Of a stretch of DNA of 64,000 nt, positions 1-12,039 are shown one piece after another (position 1 is the stretch's first letter; each line of letters begins with the position of its first letter). A program made the position numbers and the translations under genes. The notes beneath the pieces were generated by a model. The model was given only the letters and a program-made list of their open reading frames with translations, did not search any database and had not been told where the DNA came from. This DNA is from Pontederia crassipes (lineage: Eukaryota; Streptophyta; Magnoliopsida; Commelinales; Pontederiaceae), in assembly GCA_030549335.1 (NCBI GenBank), contig CM060197.1:21278501-21342500 (forward strand), in the 5' to 3' direction.

Positions 1-180
1 TTTGGTCACAATCGTGAGCGAGAGGACGATGAAAAGCCAATTTTTCATTTATAATGATCGTGACAAGGCTGGGAACGACCATGACAATATTGGGCACCAC
101 CATGACAATACTGCATGGACATGACAAATGGGCATGACCGTGACAAAGTTGAACATGGTCACAACAATTCTAGATATTGC
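1..180 (-). repeat. 21-bp periodic array, LTR-derived fragment
   Basis: A run of degenerate 21-bp units built around GACCATGACAAT-TGGGCA, for example near 58-175. The reverse complement matches the arrays in the Tekay-like LTRs at 8128-8460 and 43960-44190, so this looks like a fragment of the same LTR family in the opposite orientation, immediately left of the CACTA transposase. The left edge lies outside the window. Confidence 0.55.
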
Positions 181-3100
181 CACTAATGTCGAGCCAAATA
201 TTGAAGCATAAAAATTTTATAGTCTTCTAAGAGATTTCGAAGAACCATTATATAAGTGCTCAAAATTTTCTACTCTGGTTAAATAACTTCACATTAAAAG
301 TCTAGGTTGTTGGAGTAATGAGTCATTTACAATGCTATTAAATTTTTTTAAGGAAGAGGAGCTGCCTAATGAATCCAACTTGCCAGAATCGTATTATGAA
401 GCAAAAAAGATAATTCAAGACCTCGGACTTTCCTATAATAAAATTGATGCATGTACAAATGATTGCATGTTATATTGGAAAGATGATGCCTCTCTTGACT
501 TTTGCAAACTTTGTAGTGAATCTAGCTGGAGGAAAGATAAAAATAGTGGAGAAACAAAGTGTCAAAATGGTAACAACCTATCAGCAAAGACTTTACGTTA
601 TTTCCCACTAAAGCCAAGGCTTCAAAGATTGTTTATGTACACTAAAACTTCTTTCCTAATGACATGGAATCATGACAACAAAATTGATGATGGCACAATG
701 AGACATCCTTCTCATTCATTTGCATGGAAGTCCTTTAATGAAATTCATCAATCATTTGCCGCCGATCCTCACAATGTTCGTCTTGGACTTGCTACTGATG
801 GCTTTCAACCATTTAATAATTCAAAAACTCCTTATAGCATTTGACCTGTAATAGTTATACCTTATAAATTACCACCATGGATATGTATGAAACAAGAGAA
901 CTTCATTATGTCTAGGCTTATTCCAAGTCCACATAGTCCTGGAGATGCCATTGACATTTATCTCCAACCATTAATCGAAGAATTAAATGAGTTATGGGAA
1001 TTTGGTGTTAAGACCTTTGATGCATCAATAAGAAAAAAATTTATGCTACGTGCAGTTTTAATGTGGACTATTAATAACTTTCCGACATATGGAAATTTGT
1101 CCGGATGGAGTACTAAAGGAAAGTTAGCATGCCCTTGTTGCAACAAAGATACTTCTTCTATGAGATTAGCCAATGGAAAGAAGTATTGTTACATGGGTCA
1201 CCGACAATTCCTTCCTCTTAATCATAGATGGAGAAATGACAAGGAGTCATTTGATGGAACTATAGAACAAAGGTTGCCATCGAAATTTCTTTTTGGTATG
1301 CTAAATCAAATGCAAGATCTTTGTGAATTAAAATTAACAAAGGATAAGAATAAAAAGATTAAGATATCACATGATGATAGAAAAGATAATTGGAACAAAA
1401 GAAGTATTTTTTTACCTTCCATATTGGAAAACTCTCTTATTGCATCATTAATTTAGATGTAATGCATATTGAGAAAAGTGTTTGTGACAATATCTTTGGG
1501 ACAATCATGAATATAAAAGGAAAGATGAAGGATAATATCAATAGTCTTTTAGATTTACAGGTAATGAACATAAGAACAGAACTACACCCAATAAAAATTG
1601 GAGAAACATATGAGATATCTCATGCATGTTACACCTTGTCACTTCAAGAGAAACATAAGTTATGCTCCTTTCTAAAAGAAATAAAGCTCCAAGATGGATT
1701 TTCGTCTAATATTTCTCAATGTGTCAACATTAAAGATTGTCGGAAGACTTAAAAAGTCATGATTGTCATGTTCTTTTGCAACATTTACTCCCTCTTGCAA
1801 TACGAGGCATGTTATGCAAATATGTGTGCGAACCACTTATTGAGATATCTTTGTTTTTTAAAACTCTTGGGTCAATGGTTTTGATGGTGGATGAGTTGAA
1901 GATTTTGGAATCTCAAATTCCTATAATATTATGCAAACTAGAAAAGATTTTTCCTCCATTTTTTATGTTATGGTGCATTTTCCAATTCATTTAGCTAGTG
2001 AAGCTAAGATTGGTGGACCAGTTCATTATCGCTAATGTATCCGATCGAGCGCTGGTTATACTTTCTAAAATCATTTATTCGTAATAGAGCTCGTCCACAA
2101 GGTTCTATTCTTGTGGGTTATATTGCAAATGAGTGTATGACCTTATGTTCAAGGTATATAAATAAAATGGATACAAAATTCAATAAACTAGAAAGGAATT
2201 TTGATGGTGAATTGTCTCTTTTTCGTCAATCAGGAAGATCTTTGGGAGCAAGTAAACAAAGCATTCTCAGTGCATGTGAATTGGAGTAGATACATATATA
2301 TATTGAGAAATTGTGATGAAGTTCAACAATATTTGGAGTAAGTAATAGATTCTCTTACAAAGTTGATTTTTGTTTTTTTTCTTGATTTTTTAATTAATAG
2401 GTAGTTTTTCTTTATTTTTTGTAGAGAATTTGCACAAATGCAAGCAAATATGTTTGGTTATATGTCTAACATGGAATAGAATAAATAATTTATTGCTCGG
2501 TTTAAAGTTAGGGTAAGTAGATCACAAAAAATTGTATTTGATAAAAAAATTCTAACTAATTAAATTTATATTATAATGTATCTACTTCTTGACAGGTTGC
2601 CAAATTACATAAAAAAAGACAATAGTCCACTCATGAAGGACTTGCTCTCATTGTCACGTTGGCCTACAAACTACATCACATGTTTTAATGTGTATATTGT
2701 CAAGGGACATAGGTTTCATGTAGAAGAATATGATACAATTTTAAAAACTTAGAATGGTTGGATAGTTGTAATAGGCGAAAATGATGAAGATATGGAAAAC
2801 ATTGATTATTGCGGAGTTTTAACTAGCATCAGTGAATTACAATTTCTCACAGAAAAAAGAGTTTGTATTTCGATGTAATTGGTTTGATGTGCATGACAAA
2901 GAAAGAGGGATAAGAAAAGATGAATATGATATTGTAAGTGTTAACTGTGGACGATTTTTGAAAACAAATGACCTTTTTATTCTTGCCAATCAAGTATCAC
3001 AAATTTTTTATGCCATCGATCTTTCTAATAAAGGGCAGCATGTTGTTCAAAAAGTGCAACCTTGTGACACTTTTGACATCGTGCAACAATTGAATGAAGT

Positions 3101-3224
3101 AGACAACACTAGGAATTTTACACAAAATATTGATGAAGATGCAGTATTTTTTATTGAACAAGTCCTTTTTAATTGTTTATGTTTTCATTATGTTGATAAT
3201 CAATATCACCACTTTCTTTTCTAA
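177..3224 (+). pseudogene. TNP2-like CACTA transposase, with DUF4218 and DUF4216 regions
   Basis: The translation shows the TNP2 landmarks in order: GWSNESFTMLL near 310, CTNDCMLYWKDDASLDFC near 455-510, PLKPRLQRLF near 610-640, and a block with NVRLGLATDGFQPF near 770-815. After an in-frame TGA near 847, where the family has a Trp, the same frame continues with MWTINNFPTYGNLSGWSTKGKLACPCCNKDT (first 20 residues at most conserved) near 1060-1150. A frame change near 1410 leads into NLDVMHIEKSVCDNI. A DUF4218-like segment (IERWLYFLKSFIRNRARPQG, near 2040-2100) and a DUF4216-like segment (FRCNWFDVHDKERGIRKDEY, near 2860-2920) follow. TNP2 proteins bind the termini and catalyse excision. This copy has one stop and at least three frame changes and cannot make a full protein. 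Confidence 0.85.
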
Positions 3225-3254
3225 CTTGTTTATTAATTGTTTTAGGTACAATAT

Positions 3255-5190
3255 GACAATTACTAAATTTGGACGTGGGATGTCATCCACATCAAAAGCA
3301 ACAAAGCATGCCTTCACTGCACCAGGTGCCTTAGGAAGGGGGAAAGGAAATGGAGTAAGAACTTCATGAAATTTAGGAGAATAGGACTCTTAGATAATTG
3401 AGGTATACAATGGGTATACGGCTGTGTGGGTTTCTACTACACGCCAGCTAGAAAGGGGCAATAGTATGAGAAAATCCTGCAACCAGGGGTGTATACAATA
3501 ATTGGACTGATTTGTCATGGATGAAAGTTGAAGCCTCATTTTCATGTTGAGGGGTTGTGTACCATAGGTGCTGATAAACATGTCGTACAGCAAGATGCCT
3601 ATTCCATCCTTCTAATGATGCAAGTCCCTTTCACTACTCAGAGGAAAGATGGGAATCATCAGAAGAAAAAAAAAGGAAAAGAAGAGCTTACCCCTTATTC
3701 TTCATGCAATGATGGTTACTTAAAACCTTTTAATAATCGCATTTGATCAGCACTTGGTCTAATCAGCATGCCATCCATTCTCAAATTTAGATGTTGAGAG
3801 GATATGAAATTTATATGAATGTTTAAACATACTTTCTCAGCTTCGATTGGTGTGATTAATGGATGCATGAAGAACTAGTTTCTTTAACACCATCATTCTT
3901 AATCACATTATTAGACAAGGTTTCGAACATGAATGCAATATATGTTGATCTGCTCCTCCCATTCCCCGCGCATGAATGCAAGTCATTTTCAACACATTTG
4001 GGAAAAATTATTCGTGACCAAAATATATGCTCATTGTGTGTACGTGCAAGGAAAGAAATTGGAGAAATTGAGAAAGAACACATATGGGAAGCTATTGTGG
4101 TAATGTATCTAACATATTCAGTTTATATATGATTATTGTACGTGCAAATCAACTACTTAAATATATGTTTTTGATGTTTCACTTTTTAGGATAAATTCGA
4201 GAGTGATGAAATGAACATGCATAAATAAAATATTTTTGACCATATGTGGAACAAGTGGAGAGGTGGTATGCATATCAAGTATGTAAAAGGTAAGACAATT
4301 GCAGATGCACTAAAAAATATTCCAGATGGAATAGAAAAGAGAGATTGGAAATGGTTGGTCAAAGAGTTCTACCATAGCAAAAGTTTTAAGGTTTGTATCA
4401 ATATGAATTATTAGTATGTTGATAAAATGCTTGCATGTATTTAGTATGTATATATTTTTCTTTTATAAAACTATTATAAATTTAAATGGCAGCCTTTGTG
4501 ATTTGTTAATTTAGGAATAAAGTGAGACGAACGCTAGAAACAGAGCTAAGATGAGCATACCTCATTGATCTAGGAGTGTGCCGATTCGATAAATTATATA
4601 TCAGCAGGTGAACTACATATAGTTAATTAACGATGTGTTCTTACATTTTATTTGATATTGTTTGATTATTTTAAACATGTAGGAAGGCAAAGATGGTAAT
4701 CCGCTAGATATAGGAACATTTTTCTTTGAAATACGAAATAAGGATAATAGGCTAATTGATCTCGCGGCAATTGAAAGACGTGTACATTTAATTATTCATT
4801 TATGTTCACTTGATTTTTTGGCAAAAAGTTTCATTTTTTTCCTTGTTCATTTGTAGGTTGAAGTTCAAGAACTTGTTCGATTGGAACTGACACTTACAAC
4901 TATAGAAGTAGTAGAGAGATGTTTTGAATTTCAAAATCATAGTCATGTTGTTGGCTTTGGAGGTGGAATAAAGGCAAAGGATTTGGGAGGAAAAAATTCA
5001 AAAAGTGCACTACTAAATGAGTTGCGGACCACGCGATAAGAGAACAAATCTTTTCGAGAGGAGAACGAGTGTTTGAAGAATCGCTTGAACTCTATGGAAA
5101 TTCAAATGCAACAAGTACTGTAACATTGCTTTGGACAATCTAATACGCAAAGTCCAGCAACACAGGGATTAGACAATGAAAAATAAGTGG
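3255..5190 (+). pseudogene. Second CACTA gene, Ptta/En/Spm plant transposase-like (TNPA-type position)
   Basis: Downstream of TNP2 lie coding pieces that resemble the plant Ptta/En/Spm transposase family: a basic Ser/Thr/Gly-rich start at 3255-3369 (MTITKFGRGMSS), a W-containing block at 4230-4390 (DWKWLVKEFYHSKSFK), NARNRAKMSIPH near 4530-4560, GNPLDIGTFFFEIRNKD near 4697-4745, and a coiled-coil-like tail near 5040-5110. Introns with GT/AG borders appear to separate the pieces. In CACTA elements the second gene usually encodes the subterminal-repeat binding protein. Several stops and frame changes make this copy non-functional. The exact start and exon structure are uncertain. Confidence 0.6.
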
Positions 5191-5852
5191 TTTGTTTCAT
5201 TGTATGTTCTCTCTTAAATTGTCTTATTTATGTATAAGTTATTATTTGTCATTTTGTTGTTAATTCAATAGTCATTGCACATTTATTAAAAAATCTTATG
5301 TATTTTGTGAACTTTACAGATTTTGAAAATATGGAAACAAAGAGATGCAATTCAAATCTCAAACAAGTTATTTTGCTTTTAGGTGTAAGCATTTTTTTTG
5401 GAGGAAAGGAAGAAGATTAATGGGTTAAAAAATTTGAATGCAAAATGTTATTGATCTTGACTACTATCAACATTTTTTTGCTTGGATAATTGTTCTTTTT
5501 TGAAGTTACATGAACAATCCATTGTGGTAAATTAATTTAATTTTTGTATTATTGTTTGTGAGTTTGTTAGTTGAATGATTGCTGAGAAAGTATGTTGTAG
5601 ATCATGTGTCATTTAAATCAATGTGTGATAAAGTCCATGTAAATCAATGAATTATTATACTATGTTGATTGATCAATTTTAAGCAATGATAGTCATTAAA
5701 ATAATAGTTAATGATCAACATAGCAATTTTAATGATCTCAATATAGTTAATCATAAATATATACAATGACCAAAGTAGTCATCTTTAAAAAGTATTAACG
5801 ACCATGATTAATTAGTTGGAAGTAGTGATAACGACCGGATAGTAAGTCTCTG

Positions 5853-6510
5853 AAGATTATTAATGACAAAGATATTGTGACCATTATTGAGTTTAACGAA
5901 TAACTATCTAACTTTAAAGACCATTTTTTTATGGTCGTTATTGAGTTTTAATGACTGGATTAATGGTCGCGGACGATTATCAACGACAAAGATTATGATG
6001 GTCATTAATGCGTTTAACGATGACCTAGATGGTCACTATATGGATTTAACGATCATCTATTTCAAGTCGTTGATGCTTTAACGACGGGATTATTAACCAT
6101 GGAAGATTATCAACGACAAAGATATTTTTAGCCATTAATGTATTTGACGACCAACAAAATGGTCCTTATATGGATTTAACGAACGGATTTTTTTTCTGGA
6201 CGTTGATGACATTTAACGACAGAATTACTAGCCGCTGAAGATTATTAACGACAAAGATATTTCTAGCCATAAATGTATTCGACAACTAACAAAATGGTCT
6301 TTATATGGATTTAACGACTGGATTTTTTCTGGTCGTTGATGACTTTTAATGACGGGATTACTAGCCGCTGAAGATTATGAAGATTATTAACGACAAAGAT
6401 ATTTCTAGCCATTAATGTATTTGACGAGCAACTTAATGGTCCTTATATGGATTTAATGACCAAAGTTTTTTTTGTCGTTGATGATTTTTAACGGCCAACA
6501 CTTTTAAGCT
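5853..6510 (+). repeat. CACTA-1 subterminal repeat array, units of 120-142 bp
   Basis: Five successive units begin at about 5853, 5973, 6103, 6238 and 6380. Each starts AAGATTATTAACGACAAAG or a variant and carries a TATGGATTTAACGAC segment and a GTCGTTGATG segment. Short TTAACGAC/GTCGTTAA words occur in both orientations through 5700-6640. Such motifs are the binding sites of the second CACTA protein in En/Spm. The larger unit shows that this end grew by tandem duplication. Confidence 0.75.
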
Positions 6511-6635
6511 GTCGTTATTGACTTTTAACGGCGGCATCTATAATGACTAGTGATGGCGGAAATGTTGGTCGCTAATGACTAATAACAATCGGAATTTGAA
6601 TATTAATGACCAGATTTCTCTTCTATAATAATGTG

Positions 6636-6648
6636 TTTTCTTGTAGTG
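6636..6648 (+). other. CACTA-1 3' terminal inverted-repeat end
   Basis: TTTTCTTGTAGTG ends at 6648. It is the complement of the canonical CACTA terminus, and subterminal repeats stop just before it. Confidence 0.8.
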
Positions 6649-7270
6649 GCATTATTGAAACATAATCATTTTGGCATATTTGCTTCACTTTTGAGTCATC
6701 ATCTGCAAGTCTCATACCATAAGAATATGCATTCATATCATTCGTAACATACATGACATAACATATCATTGCATTTCATTTTCATAATCATGTGCATCCT
6801 AATAATTTCTATATAACTTCTTAGTCAGTTGTATCTTAACATCTTTCATACTTTATCTACATTTTCTCATAATTACTTTATAACCCTTTGGATCTTCTTT
6901 CATTCTACTTTCTTTCTTTATTATTGAAACTTGTAATGTCATCTTCATATTTCATCTTTATCACATAACATCATCTCTACTTTAATTCCATGTCATAAGT
7001 CATATCTTAAGAACACACATCATAAATAGTGAGGGACTTTATTTCTACTCATCTTTACGAATACACGCAGTTTATGATGAGAGACATTGTTCCTTGAAAA
7101 GAACATGTACCAATGCAGGACTTTTCTTCTCGGGCTTAGGTCCTCTTAAAATACATACATAAGTGTAGAACTTTATTTTATAATCATCTTACCTTTCTTT
7201 ATTATAAAATACCTTGAAGTTAAACTTCATTTTCCTTTTTATCTTATGTTATCTTTCATGTTTACATTGA

Positions 7271-7895
7271 AAACTCTCAAACACCTATTAGGTGATGACA
7301 TTATTTTTCGAGAAGCCTCAATCACCATAAAGTGAAAGGCATTTACTTATCATCTTTACATTTATTGCTTACTTTCATTACGTTCATCATATAACATGCT
7401 TCAACGTTACATAATAGTCAATACAAAATGACATCATAATATTAGTTAATAGGACACTAGGAAATCTCAAACACCTTTTGAGTCATGACATTATTTCTTA
7501 AAAACATCCCAGTCACCATAAAGTGAAAAACATTTACTTCTGTGAAATCTCAACCACCTTTTGTGTGATGTCTTTATTTCTCAAAGAAATCTCAGTCGCC
7601 ATAAAGTGAAAGGCATTTACTTCTTGCACCATATTTCATTTTTACCGCATCATTACATTAGTTCATAAGGCATAGGAAAATCTCAAACACCTTTCGAGTA
7701 ATAGCATTATTTCCCAAAGAAATCTCAATTACCGTGAGGTGAAAGATATTTATTTCCTATCACATCTTTCATCTTTACTTAATTGAAGGCTCAGGCAACT
7801 TCGTTACAACTAGGCCAAGGTCCCTAGAAAATCTCAAACACCATTTCAGGTGATGGTATTACTTTTTGAGAAGTCTCAATCACCATAAGGTGAAA
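7271..7895 (-). repeat. Five copies of a ~75-bp motif inside LTR A
   Basis: Copies at about 7271-7345, 7461-7535, 7543-7622, 7677-7752 and 7827-7895 share AATCTCAAACACC, a GTGATG(A)CATTATTT core and TCACCATAA(A/G)GTGAAA. A sixth copy lies at 9304-9380 in the second LTR fragment. Spacing is irregular (70-150 bp), so this is an interspersed rather than strictly tandem array. Confidence 0.75.
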
Positions 7896-8127
7896 GAAAT
7901 TTACCTCTTGAACATAATGGGTGTCGAGGCATTTTCCTTCAATTTTAAACTTTATTAGGGTCATCAATACATCAAACATTCACATCAATCTTTATTCATC
8001 TTTTAGCTTAATTATGTTTGAGCATGCATTACGTGTATCTATGTGTCATATACAATCAATACACATCCATACATAACCTATATGAATATTGAAAATAGGC
8101 TTAAACCATCATAAAATGAATTTTCCA

Positions 8128-8460
8128 GCATCACGGTCGTGACCAGAAATGTAATGGTCGTGCCTAGCATTGTCACGGCCAAGCCGAGCAATGTCACGGC
8201 CAAGCCCAGCAATGTCACGGCCGTGGCCATCTATGCCATAGACATGCCGATCATTATCACGATCGTGCCCAGAGTTGTCATGATCATGCTCTGCCTTTTC
8301 ACAACCATTCCCAGCCTTAGCAAGTTGATCACGATCATGGTTGGCCTTGTCACAGTTGTGATAGAGGTGTCAATGCCTTTTAATCACCTCGATCTCATTC
8401 ATTCGGTCACGACCGTTCGTAGAGTTGGCATGACCGTGCTAGTGTCCTGGAGTCACCGAT
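8128..8460 (-). repeat. 21-bp periodic array in LTR A
   Basis: Consecutive 21-bp units of the type GGCCGTGCCCAGCATTGTCAC. Two adjacent units near 8179-8220 are almost identical and the rest are diverged. Each unit holds a palindromic core such as CACGGCCGTG or CACGATCGTG. The same array occurs at 1-180 and 43960-44190, and in degenerate form at 15095-15270. Confidence 0.75.
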
Positions 8461-8996
8461 TTCTAATCAGAAAATACATGTGTTTTAGTTAGAATTAAGG
8501 GAAAATATATAGATAATCTAGAACACTATATCAATTTATCATGAAAATACATCTGTAAGGGTTTTCCTAAAATCATATGAAATTCTATATCTAGGTTATG
8601 AGACATAATAAAATAATAAATCATCATTTGGACATCTTTATCTAATTAATGTTTTCATGCAATCCTCAATCACAATCCGTTATGAGAATAAGGTGCCCTC
8701 AAACTCTCAATCCATCACATGCAAATCATTGGGAGAGGAGAGAGAGGTTGGATCCCCTTTATATTATCTTGCTCCTCATCAATGTTGATCTCCTTTCCCT
8801 TTTCCATGTTCTCATACTCTTTGTCCTCTTCCTCCTTGTTCTTCTATTTTTTTTCTCCTCTATGGTTGTAGTCATCACGTGAGAGAAATAAGAAAGGAGT
8901 CTCCGACGGAGGATTTTCAGACTTTTTAAAGAGTCTAGTCTAGGATTTTCTTCAAATGATTTAAATACTCTTATTTAGAAAATTTGGGTTGTTACA

Positions 8997-9289
8997 TCCT
9001 TCCCCCCTTAAAAGAAATTTACCCTCGAATTTCAATCTTACTTATGCACGCATACAATTTCCTTCATTATCTTTTACTTAATCATTATCAATGCAAAAGG
9101 GTATTGGTGCATGATCAATAATATGAACATCTATAGCATTAATATAATGGATATTACCGAAAGGGTTACATTATCCTTCATTATTCATGTTTTGAGTCTC
9201 ATCAACCTCCATGGCATGAACTCTACCAATGTCTCTTTATTGTCCATTATATTTATTGTCTTGCCTTTGTCTTTACATTATTACAATCA
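8997..9289 (-). other. Remnant of gypsy internal sequence next to LTR A
   Basis: Begins with the reverse-complemented purine tract TCCCCCCTTAAAAG and continues with AAATTTACCCTCGAATTTC, the sequence typically found between the end of pol and the 3' LTR in Tekay/Del elements. No coding homology is visible in the rest. Confidence 0.5.
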
Positions 9290-9563
9290 GGCCAATAGGC
9301 CGTAGAAAAGCTCAATACCCTTTTAGGTGATTAAATTATTTTCTGAGAAGTCTCAATCACCATAAGGACAAAGGCATTTATTTCTTGAACATAACGAGTA
9401 CTAAGACATTTTCTTTAATTTCATACTTTACTAGGGTCATCAATACATCCAACATTTACATCAATCTTTCTTCATCTTTTAGCCTAATTATGACTGAGAA
9501 TGCATTACGTGTATCTATGTGTCATATACTCAATGCACATCCATACATAACCTATATACACGC
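9290..9563 (-). mobile_element. Second partial Tekay-like LTR (A2)
   Basis: Matches the part of LTR A at about 7800-8090, including one 75-bp motif copy (9304-9380) and the run TGTATCTATGTGTCATATAC near 9508-9530. It stops abruptly at the CACTA-2 transposase near 9563. With LTR A it may mark the two ends of one element whose interior has been lost. Confidence 0.6.
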
Positions 9564-10990
9564 CTTATAATTTGCCTCCAAGCATGTGTATGAGACGAGA
9601 TAACATATTGCTTAACTGTATGATTCCAAGTCCTTGATATCCTAGTAAAAGTTTAGATGTTTACTTAAGATCTTTGATTGATGAACTCAACTTGTTGTGG
9701 GAGGATGGCGTGATTACCTATGACAAAGCTGAGAAGCAAAATTTCATTATGAGAGCCACATTAATGTGGACCATAAGTGATTTTCCAGCATATGGAATGT
9801 TGAGTGGGTGGAGCACAAAAGATAAACTTGATTGTCCCATTTGTGGAAACAATACAAAATCATTTTATTTGAAACATTGTAGGAAAGTTTTTTTGGTTTG
9901 ATTGTCATAGGATGCTTTTGCCATTGGAAATTTGATACATCGTTATCGAAACTCATTTAAAAAGAATACAACTGAGAACACATTGTCTCCAAGTCATTTG
10001 ATGGGACAATAATTTCTAGAGCAAGTAAACAAGCTTAATGAAGTCTCATTCGGATTGAAGGCCGGTTCTTACAAGAAAATTGGATTTGGAGGTGAACATA
10101 ATTGGAAGAAAAGAAGTAGTTTTTGGGAGTTGCCTTATTGGTCTTCAAACTTGGTACGCATAACTTGGACGTCATGCATGTGGAGAAGAACGTATTTGAC
10201 AACATCTTCAACACTATTATGAATGTTAAAGGAAAAACAAAAGATAACATATATGCACGCGAAGACATGAAAGTTATATGCAGAAGACCAGAGCTAGATA
10301 TCAATCATCTTCAAAATGGTAAATGCAAAAAGCTAAAAGCTACTTATGTCTTGAGCAATGATCAAAGAAAAGTGATTTTCGAATGGGTCAAGAAATTGAA
10401 ATTCCCCGATGGACGTGTATCAAACATATCTCATTGCTTTAACCTGGAAAATGGGAAAGTACATGGGATGAAGAGTCATGATTGTCATATTTTTATGCAA
10501 AGGCAGCATCCAATTTCCTATAAAGAACTTTTGTCAAAGTCCATTTAGGAAGTTTTAATAGAGTTATCTATGTTTTTAAAGAGCTTTGTACATCCATCAT
10601 TTGGGAAGAAGACATCTCTCGGTTAGAGGCTTCTATTGTGATTACCATGTGCAAGGCTGAGAAGATATTTCCACCTTCTTCTTTCTTTGATGATGGAGCA
10701 CTTGATTGTACAGCTTCCATATGAAACAAAATTTGCAGGTCCGATTCAATATCGGTGGATGTATTCTTTTGAAAGGTGCATGTTATATTTGAAAAGGAAG
10801 GCGAAGATTGAAGGCTCTATATGTGAAGAATATTTCATTGAGGAGGTGTCAAACTTGACTTCAAAGTACTTTGAGCTATACATACAATCATGACACACCC
10901 AAGTTCCAAGAACCGATGACGGTGGTGAAAGAGAAGTTAACAATGGCATAGAAAGTCGGAAAAGGCCCATTTTTCGAAGCTCGAGGACCA
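9564..10990 (+). pseudogene. TNP2-like transposase fragment of CACTA-2
   Basis: Shows the central and C-terminal TNP2 landmarks: MWTISDFPAYGMLSGWSTKD near 9760-9820, a cysteine pair (CPICG, near 9835), NLDVMHVEKNVFDNIFNT near 10155-10215, MKSHDCHIFMQRQHP near 10468-10515, and a DUF4218-like stretch YRWMYSFERCMLYLKRKAKIEGS near 10750-10820 (first 20 residues or so conserved). Several stops and frame changes break it. The N-terminal third is absent because the element starts at 9564. Confidence 0.82.
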
Positions 10991-12039
10991 CATCCACACA
11001 GGCGGGTCGATGTGATTTGATGAGCATCGCGACGCATGGTAATTTATATACAAAATCGAGTAATCAATCTTTTATCTTATACTTATTTTATAAAATATAA
11101 AACTTTATTGCAGAAAGAAAAATAAGGTGGTACTGTAGACTTTCGCACGGTCTACGAGACCACACATAAGAGCCGAAAGACCAACGACTTGGTCACACTC
11201 ACTACTCTTAGGATTTTGGTAAGTCTCATATGTTCACTTGGTTGGTGACGTTAGTGCAAATAATTTTTTAAATGCGCAATGTTTAATTTTTTATGATGAG
11301 TATAATACGAAGATGGCTAAAAAGTAAGGAGATGATCTGAATACACAGCCACTAGGTAATGTTTCTCGAAAGTGATTCACATTTTTAATTTGTGTTTATT
11401 GATATTATATAATTTATATAATCTATAATGTTAATATAATTGTATAATTTTTCTATTTCTTATAGGACCCTGCTATTTGGGAGGAGGTGGCCGGCACGAC
11501 ACGAGGAGATACATGTGTGGCCTAGGAACAGCCGTTCAGGTACCTAGACGTAGCGGAGGATATGCAAGCAGCCCAACTACTTCGAGCTCATCCATTGCAC
11601 CTGATATGACGTAGTTATCGCAGCAGCTATCGCAACTGATAACGCAGCAGTGTCGCAGTAGTTGTCTCCTTCATTGTAGGTGATTCAGGGATTGATCCCG
11701 CCACAGAATCAATCACCGCGAGGCCAAGAACCGAGCACGTCGAGATCGAACATCCAGAATGACAACAACAACTCCTAAACTTAGGATAGAAAACTTTTGC
11801 ATTCTATAGATATGTTTTTGTTACTTATACGTTTGTTATTAGATATACGTGTTAGTTCTACTTATACATTTGCATTATATTATTATACTTTTGTTAGTTC
11901 AGTTTATTACTTTTCATAATGTTATATTTGATATGATGCATGTGATGCTTGTGATCAATGATGAATGCATTTATATGCATTATATATTTGTATGGTGCTG
12001 GAAGGGAAGAAAATATGGCTATAATGGGGCAAAAATGTC
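10991..12039 (+). other. Downstream part of CACTA-2, no clear gene
   Basis: Probably the decayed second CACTA gene. A short coding-like stretch near 11470-11640 (AEDMQAAQLLRAHP on the plus strand) is followed by Gln-rich sequence. I see no complete domain. Confidence 0.4.

Larger units (their letters stand above)
177..6648 (+). mobile_element. CACTA (En/Spm) DNA transposon 1, decayed, 3' end intact
   Basis: A class II CACTA element read from its content: a TNP2-type transposase region (about 177-3224), a second Ptta/En/Spm-type gene (about 3250-5190), a subterminal repeat block (5700-6640) and the terminus ending TTTTCTTGTAGTG at 6648, the reverse complement of the CACTACAAGAAAA start typical of the superfamily. 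The three bases after it are GCA. No matching CACTA left terminus is present in the window, so the 5' end is either beyond the edge or lost. The element has no intact reading frame and should be immobile unless helped in trans. Confidence 0.85.
6649..8996 (-). mobile_element. Tekay-like Ty3/gypsy LTR fragment A, left end lost
   Basis: A long LTR fossil in minus orientation. Its right end reads TTGTTACA at 8996 and is followed by the reverse complement of a purine tract (TCCCCCCTTAAAAG, from 9001), so this was the 3' LTR of a minus-strand element. It shares long stretches with LTR B at 42880-44570, for example TTTATAACCCTTTG near 6870 and 43185, and the shared block near 8040-8090 and 43858-43910. 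It contains the 75-bp repeats (7271-7895) and the 21-bp array (8128-8460). The left end is lost at the CACTA-1 border. Broken. Confidence 0.7.

Noticed and set aside
3370-3760. Segment in CACTA-1 that seemed different from the transposase genes
   Set aside because: No homology recognised and no borders or target duplication. Kept as part of the element.
8139-8492. 117-residue frame with repeated MTVP/NVTAKPS-like blocks
   Set aside because: A by-product of the 21-bp array: 21 is a multiple of 3, so the frame stays open.
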